Shown: positions 10,853 to 20,012 of the stretch, piece by piece
How the letters are laid out: the number at the start of each line of letters is the position of its first letter
Position numbering within the stretch: the stretch's first letter is position 1
Assembly (NCBI GenBank): GCA_027382625.1
Contig: JAJKFJ010021537.1
Span: 1 to 64,000, forward strand
DNA from: Tetmemena sp. SeJ-2015
Taxonomy: Eukaryota; Ciliophora; Spirotrichea; Sporadotrichida; Oxytrichidae
Direction of reading: 5' to 3'
Length of the DNA stretch: 64,000 nt
Notes under the pieces: generated by a model
Seen by the model: only the letters and a program-made list of their open reading frames with translations
Database searches by the model: none
What the model was told of the DNA's origin: nothing
Position numbers and translations under genes: made by a program

Positions 10853-13415
10853 ATGGACAATTTTCACAAAAACTTGACTTTGCAGTCTGGTCTGAATCAA
10901 GATTTGCAATAGCTTAAGAACTAGAAATCTAAGCGCAACAAGTCCATGCTTAATAACTATGGCTAACCTAAGGGCAACAATAACTACATGCTGAATCCAG
11001 AAAATAAGAGCCTCATGTTTCCGTAGTCTATAAACGCTTTGGTTTCCCAGCCCACACTTCCTTAAACTGCAGCAGCAGGAGGACAAAAATCCAAGTTCAT
11101 AGAAAATCATCCCTCTCTTAATCATCTTATAACGCCAAAGCGTCCTCAATAGACTGAGAAATAAACCTCCTCAGGATTTTAAAATTTGGAAAAATGAGAA
11201 AGCTTGCTACCTCATCCAAGTAGAAATGCCATTGACCTTAACAAGACTTACCATATCAAGAAGGATATAAATACTTCATCGTTTTAGACCAAGGACATTT
11301 AATTCCCTCGCTTCAGTGACATTCAGCAGCTTAAGTAAAGGATAATAGAATGCCAAGCTTCACTCACAACCAAGCGAAAGAAGAAAATTAGAAATCTCAA
11401 AGAAGAGGGCCTGGGTTAATTACCTGGAAGAGACTTTTAGAATTCTGTCTATGGAAATTTTTCCTCACTGATGAGTGATAAATATGTGGGTAGTTATGGA
11501 AACAGTAAACGACATTTATTAGAGCAAAGCTACCTGAGTAATATACCCTTAGTGGCAGGCTACCAAAACCATTTCAGAAGCGTAAGAGCGCACGGAAATG
11601 AAGACTCAAAAGGTAATAACGCATACCTAGAGCACTCTTTTAATAACAAGTCAAGATAGAAGCTTTTGAAGCTTGAACTTCTAAATAACTCAGAGCACAA
11701 GAATAGCTATCGAAAGCTCACTCAAAGGCACAAGGGTACAACAGATAGTTTGACTAATAATTAAGCAGATACGATGCTGTTAGAGTAGCAGCAAGCTAAA
11801 ACTTTTAAGAATTAGAAAAATGGGATGGGCTATTTAAGTGAGATTCAAAGACACCAAAGCATCTAGCAAATCAATATCCCTTTGCCATAGACTATAACTC
11901 TCTTTGAGAAAGAAAAAGTAGAAATTCAAAATGAAAGCTTTGAATCTTAGAATAACAACTTCTCGAGGTATTAAGAAGGTGGTAGTAGTAAAATAGGTGA
12001 GTAAGACTCTAGGAATCCTGTGAGAGGCTTCAACTAAAAGTTCTTTTCTACTTAGTATTTGAAAGTTAATGGTAAGAATAGAAGGAAGGAAAGGGGGAAA
12101 GTAACAAGAGAGTCTTAATCTTAATCAAGGAATTCAAGGCAGTCTGGTGCCAAAAGCAAGTCTTTGCTAAGATCATCTTAGAATGATAAATTGAAAGATG
12201 CAACTCTATAAATCACTGAAGAGAACTCAGTTTCTTCTCAATTAAAGTCTTATTCAATAAACAAGACATTTGATTAAATAGATGCAAATCAAGGCTCTTC
12301 AAAAATGACCCCTACAAACCAATTCAAAATTTTAAAGAAGAGTAAGCGCCATCAAGTAGCGAACTAGACAACAAATAATTTCAACTAAAACCTCTAGCCA
12401 TAAAATTAAATGGCCAAAATGATTGGAGATGCGGAGATATAGCCCGGCTCTATATCTCTCTTTGACGGGAATCAAACACAGATACTAACGAACTTCCCTA
12501 TAGCAACTGTTTCAATGTTTGATTCCACCACCGTTGACACTAATATGAATCCAAATGGCCATGGCTACCAGGACTCAACAGCAATGTCAGGCTAAGAGAG
12601 CTAAGGGTAGGAACATAATGAGCAGGTTTCGTTTCTTATTGGGTAAAATAAGAAAGCACTTCATTCTTCCTAATCACCAATCTTTCAGAAGTCTAACTCT
12701 TAGATAGGCTAGGAAAACTATGACAATGAGAAAAGCTTCAGTAAGCTTAAGACAGTCAAGAAAGCTAGATTACAGTAAGTGATCATTTCATGCATGTGTA
12801 CTTGTGTTTAATATTTTTTCAGAGCTGAGGTTGAAATGAGCAGAATGGTGAACCGAATTAAGAAATTGACCTAAGACTAGAGCAAGATAGACATCATACA
12901 CGAGAAGAGACAGCATATAGGAACGCCAGTTAGAAATAACGATCAATCTATTAAAAAGAGTCATATAGATTTATAAAATATTTTTACGTAATATCTGTGT
13001 CACCCAAAAAGCAGTCGCTTTCAATAGAGAAACAGCTTAGACTTATCAGGAAGTAGGATAAGCTCAAATTAACAAAAAATAATATACTTTTTTATTATTT
13101 TAAATAAAGCTAGAGCTAATGGAGAAGTTGAAGCGAAATTAGCTTTAAAAGAGTCAAATGGAGCAAACTTTACAGAGCATTAAAATATAGAAACTTTAAG
13201 AGAAATTCAACCAAGGCTAGTAATTGAAAGACGAGAAAAGGAAATTAGAAAAAATGAGAAAGCGTTTCGATCTTGAGGAGCTGCAATAGAAAGTGAGTAA
13301 GCACGATATGATCAAGTTCTATCAAGATAACTTCGCGAAGCAAAAGATTTCACAACACAGGGAGTCCAAGATCATCACAGCCAGAATAAAAAAATAAACT
13401 GAAACCTTTATCTGA
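10853..13415 (+). CDS. Ser/Gln/Asn/Lys-rich protein with C-terminal coiled coil
   Basis: It starts MDNFHKNLTLQSGLNQDLQQ at 10853. From 11.19 to 12.77 kb one frame stays free of TGA for about 1.57 kb while using dozens of TAA and TAG codons, one of the best demonstrations here that UAR encodes Gln. The protein is low complexity and hydrophilic. A 48-bp GT-AG intron lies at 12775-12822. The last part is a coiled coil (QAEVEMSRMVNRIKKL, then KRKLEKMRKRFDLEELQQKV) ending at a TGA at 13413. One frame change near 11.18 kb and others near 13.0-13.1 kb suggest small IESs. Function unknown. Its 3' end faces that of RPC2 with only about 75 bp between the stops. Confidence 0.65.
12775..12822 (+). other. 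48-bp spliceosomal intron
   Basis: It starts GTAAGTGATC and ends TTTTTTCAG. Removal links ...KKARLQ to AEVEMSRMV in frame. Confidence 0.75.
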
Positions 13416-13490
13416 TGAGATAATTTGAAGTGAAATGGCTAATTAAATAAAGAGCTGTCCTTTTACTTTAATTCAATTTCTTGGGGTGAT

Positions 13491-16400
13491 TCACACATCA
13501 GTGAGTTTGATTTGAGCTCTGATGTTCATGGACTAAAGTTCTTGGAGCAAGAGTTTGCAAGCGTAAGGCATTTTTACACTCACCACACTATCATGGTGAG
13601 GGTTACAATAAGTGCAGTGGTTCTCATACCCAAGGAATCCGCATCTCTAACACACATAGACTAAGAACTAGTCTAGAAAGAATTATTTTGAAACTTATAT
13701 TTAATAGTCACTGGAAATCATAAGCCTCTCCATGATGAGGTTTGCAGCTCCGTAACCAATCAGGCAATCTCTCTCCATCTCTCCCAGTCTAAGACCTCCC
13801 TCTCTGGATCTACCTTCGGTAGGTTGGCGAGTGAGCACTGATTTGGGTCCTCTTGCTCTCGAGTGCATTTTGTCTTAAACCATATGTTTAAGTCTTTGAT
13901 AGAAGATTGGGCCTGAGAACACAAAGCAAGAAAGCAGCTCTCCAGTAATTCCAGACATTAGAGCATCCTCATATAAATTTCATTAAACTCTATTAATTTC
14001 TTTAGATCCTTTCCATCGAAACTGTAGCCATGTTTGATAAGGAGCTTGCCCATTTCCTCGACCTTATCTCCTGAGAAGGCAGTTCCGTATTTCAACTCTC
14101 CTGTCAGCACACCAGCCTTGCCTGAGATGAGCTCAATCATCTTTCCTACTGTCATTCTAGAAGGGAAACCATGAGGGTTCATTATCAAGTCAGGACACCA
14201 TCAGTTATAATAAGAACATTTCAAATTGTGACCATCCATTCTTTTCGCTGAAGGGTAAGTCTTCTTGAGGAACTATCAGTCCCACTACTCCCTTCTGTCC
14301 ATGTCTAGAATGATATAATCAATAAAACTTTTTGAATTAGAACTGAACTTGTCTCCTATCTCTGGAACTCTAGATTGTCTGGTGATTACTTTGATAGAGA
14401 AGGGGTTCTCAGGGGAGGATGTCATGATCACTCTATCTACATAAGCAGGGTTAGCACCCTTGTAGGACTATGGCTGTGATTTATACTCGAGCTGAGCCTA
14501 GTCTGCACTACTCATATAGCCCACCTGATTCTCGTTGATAAAAAAAATTTCTTGTCTTATTTCTCTTTCTTTAAAATGATGACTGGAGCATATTTGTTAA
14601 TGAAGACATCTCCAGATGCGAGGCTCTCTCCGATCCTGGCTGTTCCCTCTTCATCAAGCGCGTGGAACTTCTTATTGAAGGGCTTCTTTGCGTCCTTCTG
14701 AGAAACTCCAGGCATAATAAGGTCTGACACGCCGTTGCTGTACTTCTTAATATCGGTCTGATACCTTCTAATGTACATCATACTACTAATTCTACTAAGT
14801 TATAATTAGCTTCCTTAATTTACATGGCTCTTCCGAATCCTCTATCTAGTGAGGCTTTGTTGAGTATGACTGCATCTTCGATATCATAGCCACTGTAACT
14901 CATAATTGCCACTTGGGCGTTCTGACCTGCTGGCAACTCCTCAAAGTTCATAATTTCGATTGTTCTAGTCTTAACCAGTGGCTTCTAAGGGTAAGTCATT
15001 AAGTATAGCAGTGTGTCTACTCGTAAAAATAGCAATTCAAATAAATTACTTGGTTAACTCGATTGAGCTAGTTAAGGCCGATAGAGCCTATGGCTTGCTT
15101 ACCCATGGCGCACTGGTAAGTGTTTCTGGGTGATTGATTGTGATGAGGGTAGGGGATCAAACCAGCCACGCATCCCAGAATAGTTAAAGGGTTATTAAAT
15201 AAAATCTAAAATTTTTGAAAAAGGTCGATTTCCATGTGGGTGTGAGCGGTCGTAAGAGCCTGTTCGTTAAGAGCAATGAGGGCGTTATTCTCCTCATTAA
15301 CATCTAAATACTCTATGATACCTTCTCTCAAGAAGTCATTGAAGTCTCTCAGACCGATTGCCAGATCCTAGATGTGCTGCTACTGTAGCTTAGGTCTGCC
15401 TCTTTCAATCACTACAAGAGGTCTCACAAGTCTGCCTCCATCAGAAGCTATATTATAATGAAATTGATCATAAACAAAGTATATTGATGGTGTTCTGTTG
15501 ATCATTAAGATAGACTGACACGAACTCTTGCACTCTGCCTCTCTTTCTCAAGAACCTAAAGTTCCTTACGAATTAAATTCAATCATTTAAATTCGAGTGT
15601 CTATTGATATTTAGAACTTGTGTGGCTGCTTCACTACTCCAATTGGCTGACCGTTTAAGAAAACCAAGAAATGAGCCTTAGAGTAGAGTTCATCACCACT
15701 CAGGAGAGCTGCATCCTCCATGCCTAGATCAATGCAAATTCTAAGCAGTGGCTACTCTGGAGAATCTGTGGTTACATGAGTTGTCAATCAAAATTAACTT
15801 CATAATCAAAATGTCTTATTTAGTTTAAGATATAGAACGTAATTTTATGAATGCAAGGTTCTTAACTAGACCGCAAGATTCTCCTTCTGGAGTATCTGAA
15901 GGGCAAATTATTCCCCAATGAGAAGGTTGCAACGCACGAGGTCCACTGATTTTTCTTGTCTTCTCGAATTGAGAGTCAAGTAAGACTGATCAATTGATTT
16001 TATGAGAGTTGATTCTAGCCATCATACCCAATGCAGAAATGTAACTGAGACGTGATAGCACCTGAGTCACACTCTTCCTCTCCATCTTAAATCTCTTTAA
16101 AGACCAATTGCCTGATGATATGGACATTTCAAAATTTCTATATAATTATAAACCTGTTAATTTCAAGTCCTTGAGTAATAGTGTCTGGTCTAATGCAAAT
16201 GAGGGCATCGAACTTCTCCTTCTTGGATTTTTAGAGACTGAGATCGATCTGCTTCTTCAAATCGAACTGAAACTTCTTGAACAGATCTTCGAACAACAAA
16301 GATATAGGGAGTTTTTTATCAAGAGGAGATTTATCATACTATGAAAGATATGAGCTGCCCTGAGAGCTCGAGTCTCTTGTTTCCATAGTAGTCCTTATCA

Positions 16401-17405
16401 TCTAGCTTGCTGTTATCGTGAGTGGCTTCAATGATTCTCCTGATCATTAGACCCAGGTAGCGACACTTGGCGAAGTAAGGCAAATGGCGAGCACTCATGG
16501 GGATATGTGCTAAGATAACATTCGTGAGGATGTCTCTAGCTTCTTCCAGCTTAGTCTTTGGGCGTCCATTGAAAGACTTGAGGGATTTCACCTTAGAAGC
16601 TATAAAGTCAAGAGCCTAGGCTTGAGAAAGGATATTCAACTGAGAAGCTTCTTAGAGGGAGAGAGCAAGTCCATCGAGATAAATAGGCTCAGAGCCAATG
16701 ATCTGAGCTATCTCTTAGTCCGTTTCCATACCCATAGCTTTGAAGGCAACAACCACAGGCACATCATCAGAAAAGGTATTGTGACGAAGATAAAACTTGC
16801 CGTTCTTAGTGGCAATGGTAGTCCTACTCTTGCGTTCGTAAGTGGAGGAAGTTACTTGTGCTACTATGTTCTCCTTTGCGTCCTTCTCTACTATTATACG
16901 ATTCTTACTCATCTGCTCTTAAATAAGTAGCACTTTCTCTACTCCACGGATGATGAAATATCCCCTTGGATCGTAGGGGCACTCCTTAATAGCAGCTAGT
17001 TTCTCTTGTGAAAGATTATTAAGCCAGCAGTTGGAAGCTCCAAGCATCATCGGCATTCTTCCAATAAAAAAATGCAATCTCATTAGAGGATATACAAATG
17101 CAAGATATTAATTTTTAAGAACCTGAGGTAGAAGCTGGGATCAACATCTGAAGTAATGAGCTGATTGGCTCTAATAATTTCTTTGATGTCAACATTCAAG
17201 AAGTGATTGAATGAGTCTATGTGTGCTTTTACAAGACCTCTTAATCGCAAGAATGCAGGCACTAGCTTCCACTTGTCCTATAAAACTTATATTTATATCT
17301 TTAATAGTAATGTAATGAGTCTGTGGCTTTAAGGGCACTTACTTCTATGTTTTTAAGTGGTTAATGGAGTTTCATATCATTGAAAAGCTCGCTGAACTCA
17401 TTCAT
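13491..17405 (-). CDS. RPC2: RNA polymerase III second-largest subunit (RPC2), main MDS cluster
   Basis: This encodes the core beta-like subunit of Pol III, which transcribes tRNA and 5S rRNA in the nucleus. Recognised blocks in order: [19 protein letters not shown]; a gap filled by the MDS at 19.7-19.9 kb; [200 protein letters not shown]; and the C-terminal zinc ribbon ([16 protein letters not shown]). Pol III rather than Pol I or II identity rests on [13 protein letters not shown].. and GKAGVL. Start is ATG at 17405, stop TGA at 13491. Expression needs removal of one intron and 14 IESs plus insertion of the displaced MDS. Confidence 0.95.
13669..13709. other. IES in RPC2, pointer GACTA
   Basis: Excised length 36 bp. 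Removal joins ERLMISSD to QFLVYVCQRCGFLGY, bringing the first zinc-ribbon cysteines into frame. Confidence 0.9.
13965..14010. other. IES in RPC2, pointer AGGAT
   Basis: Excised length 41 bp. Removal joins HGYSFDGKD to ALMSGITGE. Confidence 0.92.
14198..14236. other. IES in RPC2, pointer GATGG
   Basis: Excised length 34 bp. Removal restores [20 protein letters not shown]. The pointer contains no TA, which excludes the Paramecium type of IES. Confidence 0.93.
14306..14342. other. IES in RPC2, pointer TTCTA
   Basis: Excised length 32 bp. Removal restores [20 protein letters not shown], an invariant block of the family. Confidence 0.93.
14536..14580. other. IES in RPC2, pointer ATCA
   Basis: Excised length 41 bp. 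Removal joins FINKYAPVI to [15 protein letters not shown] in frame. Confidence 0.85.
14774..14825. other. IES in RPC2, pointer ATGTA
   Basis: Excised length 47 bp. Removal joins LDRGFGRAM to YIRRYQTDI. An alternative GT-AG intron reading is possible here; the exact 5-bp repeat favours an IES. Confidence 0.75.
15019..15061. other. IES in RPC2, pointer CGAGT
   Basis: Excised length 38 bp. Removal joins GLNQLNRV to [16 protein letters not shown], the conserved lobe boundary. Confidence 0.9.
15190..15225. other. IES in RPC2, pointer ACC
   Basis: Excised length 33 bp. Removal joins THMEID to [19 protein letters not shown]. Confidence 0.87.
15449..15485. other. IES in RPC2, pointer AATATA
   Basis: Excised length 31 bp. 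Removal joins NDQQNTINI to [11 protein letters not shown], removing a stop. Confidence 0.9.
15570..15616. other. IES in RPC2, pointer TTC
   Basis: Excised length 44 bp. Removal joins KQPHKF to [11 protein letters not shown] in frame. Confidence 0.85.
15786..15852. other. IES in RPC2, pointer ATT
   Basis: Excised length 64 bp. Removal joins CGLVKNLAL to [11 protein letters not shown] in frame. The pointer is only 3 bp, so its exact position could shift slightly. Confidence 0.82.
15970..16009. other. IES in RPC2, pointer ACTCTCA
   Basis: Excised length 33 bp. Removal joins MMARIN to [15 protein letters not shown]. Length is a multiple of 3, but the insert carries an in-frame family-breaking segment. 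Confidence 0.87.
16126..16166. other. IES in RPC2, pointer TTGAAAT
   Basis: Excised length 34 bp. Removal joins ITQGLEM to [12 protein letters not shown] in frame. Confidence 0.88.
16298..16351. other. IES in RPC2, pointer ATATCTTT
   Basis: Excised length 46 bp. Removal (minus sense) turns an in-frame stop into ...[14 protein letters not shown], the conserved sequence. Both 8-bp copies are exact. Confidence 0.9.
17055..17126 (-). other. Scrambled junction of RPC2: pointer / spacer / pointer
   Basis: In minus sense, MDS 1 ends with TCAGGTTCTT (17117-17126) and MDS 3 begins with ATTGGAAGAAT (17055-17065). Between them are 51 bp of AT-rich DNA. The two pointers differ, so these MDSs cannot be joined to each other; each matches one end of the displaced MDS at 19727-19907. 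Confidence 0.92.
17278..17342 (-). other. Intron of RPC2, 65 bp
   Basis: In minus sense it begins GTAAGTGCCC and ends TTTATAG. Splicing joins ...LKNIE to DKWKLVPAF in frame. Consensus splice sites and the lack of a flanking repeat separate it from the IESs. Confidence 0.85.
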
Positions 17406-17776
17406 AAATTTTTTCCTTCTTTAAAGTTAAGAGATATAGATATATTTATTTATTTATTGTCAACCTGCTCTTAATTTTATTGCTGGTTAGGGAGTGGCGG
17501 CTGCTGCTAGGATTATCTTTGATTATTATTTCGGTCAGACATTTTATTATAATAAGTATGGTCTCTTCATTATGCTAAATATTTTATCAAACCAATCTCC
17601 TCATTCAATTTCCATTACTTGAAGTAACTTCAAAAAATAAGTAAGGGTTTAATTTGAATTAAATAATTTAAGAAATTAGGCTACTTACTCACTTTAGGTA
17701 AATCATTAATTAAAAAACTTCAATCGTCATAATTTAATGCTTATAAAAAATGCAAATGTGTCTTTGTTTATTTATA

Positions 17777-19512
17777 ATGGGAGGCTGCTGCACAGGCACA
17801 AGATAAAATAAGTATGATACAACCACTCAGGGGCAAGGCTCAAGGGCGCCAGGTTTGGGAGGCATTGGAGGCCGCTGGCCCAAGGGACAAATCTACTACA
17901 GATTAGCTCTCCCACCTTAAAACGTCCAACTGATTCAAAAGGTGCAGTTTGCGATTCAGAAATGGAATTAATGGAACTAGCCGCATTGCGTTTTTGTTCC
18001 AGCTGATGCTTATTCAACTTACAGCGTCAGTTTATAAAGATAATTAAAATATTACCTACCTTTCTATTAGTTCATCTCAAAGCTGTGAGTTGAATTTTTA
18101 TGTCAGTTTCATTTAGAACGATATGAGCCCACCTTCATCGCATGTGGGCTGCTGGAAAGATCACACTCAATTCATCTCTCTCCCTTCCCAATATTAGAAC
18201 GGACAACCTCTAAGGGTAGCTTGCATTCTTCATGAGATGATGCATTTAATTCAATTCCTTTAACATGGATATCTTCAGATGAGAATGTTTATATAGATTT
18301 GATTGCTGTGGATTTACTCATGAGGGCTACGACGTTACTACTTTGATAAACATGAATGGAATACCGCTCGGATCTCATGATCCCTACTCCCTAATGCGAT
18401 ACGGTCATCACTCAAGTGGCTTCTACCCCAGTGCAGAAGTTGCCGCCCGAGCTGACTAGGGAGATATTTTCTCTGTAGATGATCTAGGCGCCATTAAGAG
18501 ATTATTAAGTACTAGCATAAAGTGTGAAATTTCTTTTAAATTTATGAGGAGATTATATACCAATCCTAAAAAGCATCATGGAATCTGGCACAAGCCTTGT
18601 GACTTGAGCAAGGGATGCACGCGCAAAGTATGCTACTGTGACAACTGTGGAATCCTGCCTCATGGAATCAATTGTGGATACAAAATTCTCTTATTTCATA
18701 TTATTAAATTAGAAAGTTAAAATTCAGGACGCACACGACCGGCACTAGGCACCGGTCGCCCTTTCCCTGAAGGCTTTCTGGTTTGGTAATCCATTGGCTG
18801 GTGGGTGAGTGCTTAAAAGAGGCAAGGGATAATGGCAGCCGAAGCCCTGGGGAAGGTGGTTGAGCTGCTCACTGGAGAGATAATCAAAGGTGAGTGGTTC
18901 CTACTCACCCTCCTAATCCTTGTAGGCGTGGAGGGATGTGATCTATGAGCAAACACTCATTCATGCAGCTGGACAGCGAAGCCAGACGCTACGGAGCAGC
19001 GACTTGCTCTCGGTCCGAAGCTACCGGATTTTTTTTCTCCTTTTAGGTTTTTTTGGATGGTTTGCAGAAGCCGGGGGCTTCTGCTCAGAGTGTGAGGTGG
19101 CGGGGGTGCCACGTGTTTAATATCCCTATTCGGCTGGTAGGTTTGTGTGCGTCAGATAAGTGCGTCATAGCAATATCATTGACGTCACGGCTATCTTATT
19201 TATGCCGGGGGCCCTTTAATTCCCTTTAATTCCTCTTATTTCATAATAACGAATAATTTAAGAAGTGGTTATGTTGGGGAAATGCAGGGGCATTGGACTT
19301 GCTGTCTTAATGAGCAGTTTGAATCAGATTGCTCGTCTCATGCGGGCTATTGGCATGCGGCTTGCACTGATAGTAGATGCTCCAGATAACGCTGCTACTG
19401 CCAAAACTGTGGAGGGAACTGCTAGTATTAAGGGCAATAGGCGCATTGGAGTTGCTGTGGCAGGGAGAGTAAGATGTCTGAGTGCCCAAAGACAGTATAT
19501 CGCAAAGCATGA
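17777..19512 (+). CDS. Astacin-like zinc metalloprotease A with Cys-rich C-terminus
   Basis: It starts MGGCCTGTRQ. The catalytic domain follows: GRWPKGQIYYRLAL, the helix IQKVQFAIQKWNQWNQPHC, QYQNGQPLRVACIL, then the zinc-binding helix HEMMHCCGFTHEG. That helix fits HExxHxxGxxHE only after a 58-bp IES inside it is removed. A Met-turn-like PYSLMRY follows. After GDIFSVDDLGAIK comes a domain of paired-cysteine units: HHGIWHKPCDLSKGC, CYCDNCG, HWTCCLNEQFESDC, GYWHAACTDSRC, CYCQNCGGNC, HWSCCGRES. The stop is TGA at 19510. Four IESs were resolved, one of 591 bp. It is presumably a zinc endopeptidase like other M12A members. No clear signal peptide is visible. The gene lies entirely between two parts of scrambled RPC2 on the other strand and has a tandem paralogue at 20.0 kb. 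Confidence 0.85.
18026..18109. other. IES in astacin A, pointer GTCAGTTT
   Basis: Excised length 76 bp. Removal joins DAYSTYSVSF to IQNDMSPPSSHVGCW in frame. Confidence 0.85.
18244..18304. other. IES inside the zinc-binding motif of astacin A, pointer ATT
   Basis: Excised length 58 bp. It splits the codon series between HEMMH and CCGFTHE. Without excision the third zinc ligand is lost. Confidence 0.87.
18498..18556. other. IES in astacin A, pointer GAGATTAT
   Basis: Excised length 51 bp. Removal joins DDLGAIKRL to YTNPKKHHGIWHKPC. Confidence 0.87.
18674..19268. other. Long IES in astacin A, pointer GTGG, 591 bp
   Basis: GTGG at 18674-18677 and 19265-19268 flanks the insert. Removal gives PHGINCGYVGEMQGHWTCC, colinear with paralogue B. 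It is more than ten times the usual IES size because it contains a GC-rich insertion (18701-19232). Confidence 0.85.
18701..19232. mobile_element. GC-rich insertion inside the IES; candidate short retroposon
   Basis: About 530 bp, clearly GC-richer than everything around it. It is flanked by a 13-bp direct repeat CTCTTATTTCATA (18688-18700 and 19233-19245), which looks like a target-site duplication. It ends in two copies of CCCTTTAATT, like a SINE tail. It contains three perfect hairpins: CGACCGG/CCGGTCG (18736-18758), GGTGAGT/ACTCACC (18889-18909) and GCAGAAGCC/GGCTTCTGC (19064-19084). No long reading frame was found and I could not place clear Pol III A and B boxes. A structured RNA gene is an alternative. 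Confidence 0.45.
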
Positions 19513-19726
19513 AGTACTTTAATTTAGAAAAGGCAACTTAAATATATTGATATCAGTAATAGCTTAAAGTTTGGTGATGGAGGGGGTTAATTAAGGGCAA
19601 GATATGAGTTTAATGCAAATTTTGCAGAGTAGAAAAAGTTTAGATTTATTAAAATCTTCCCTTCTATTTGAGTTAAACTCCCTTGCATATTTATTCATTT
19701 TTAATAATCGATTGAAATTATTGACT

Positions 19727-19907
19727 ATTCTTCCAATGAGGACTTCATTCTTTCTGAATATTCTATCTCCCTTAGTGTATTCGATGTCTACGTGGATGGG
19801 AGACGAGTAGGTGAGATCTCTCACTCTGCACTCTTGTGGCATCAAATTGTGCTACTCAAAATCTTCCTCCACTTTAGGCATGCCTACATGAATGTCCAAG
19901 AACCTGA
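19727..19907 (-). CDS. RPC2: Displaced RPC2 segment (scrambled MDS 2)
   Basis: This 181-bp piece carries the RPC2 region missing from the main cluster: FLDIHVGMPKVEEDF, PQECRVRDLTYSSPIHVDIE, then TKGDRIFRKNEVLIGR. It belongs between MDS 1 (ending 17117) and MDS 3 (starting 17065). Its right end carries the 10-bp pointer TCAGGTTCTT (minus sense) at 19898-19907, identical to the one at 17117-17126. Its left end carries ATTGGAAGAAT at 19727-19737, identical to 17055-17065. Joining through single copies of both pointers keeps the frame on both sides and reproduces the family sequence. It lies about 2.3 kb upstream of RPC2's start codon, beyond an entire protease gene on the other strand. Confidence 0.93.
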
Positions 19908-20012
19908 TAAATATGTAAACTGAGCATCACATGGAAAAATGACTTTAACTAGTTAAGTGAAATTTAATTAAGTACAAAAGATATTTAGTTAGAAGAGAGT
20001 AAGGCAAAACTA

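Noticed and set aside
14306..14342. Paramecium-type TA IES
   Set aside because: This pointer contains TA, but most others (GATGG, GTGG, ACC, TTC, ACTCTCA) do not, so the system is not TA-restricted.
14774..14825. Intron instead of IES in RPC2
   Set aside because: A GT-AG reading exists, but it gives a poorer protein match than excision with the exact ATGTA repeat. Kept as an alternative only.
18938..19120. 60-codon ORF in the GC-rich insertion
   Set aside because: Low protein quality, and it lies in DNA that must be removed from astacin A. Hairpins explain the region better.
19265..19522. Ala/Ile-rich + strand ORF in the second half of astacin A
   Set aside because: The neighbouring frame encodes the Cys-rich domain conserved in paralogue B.
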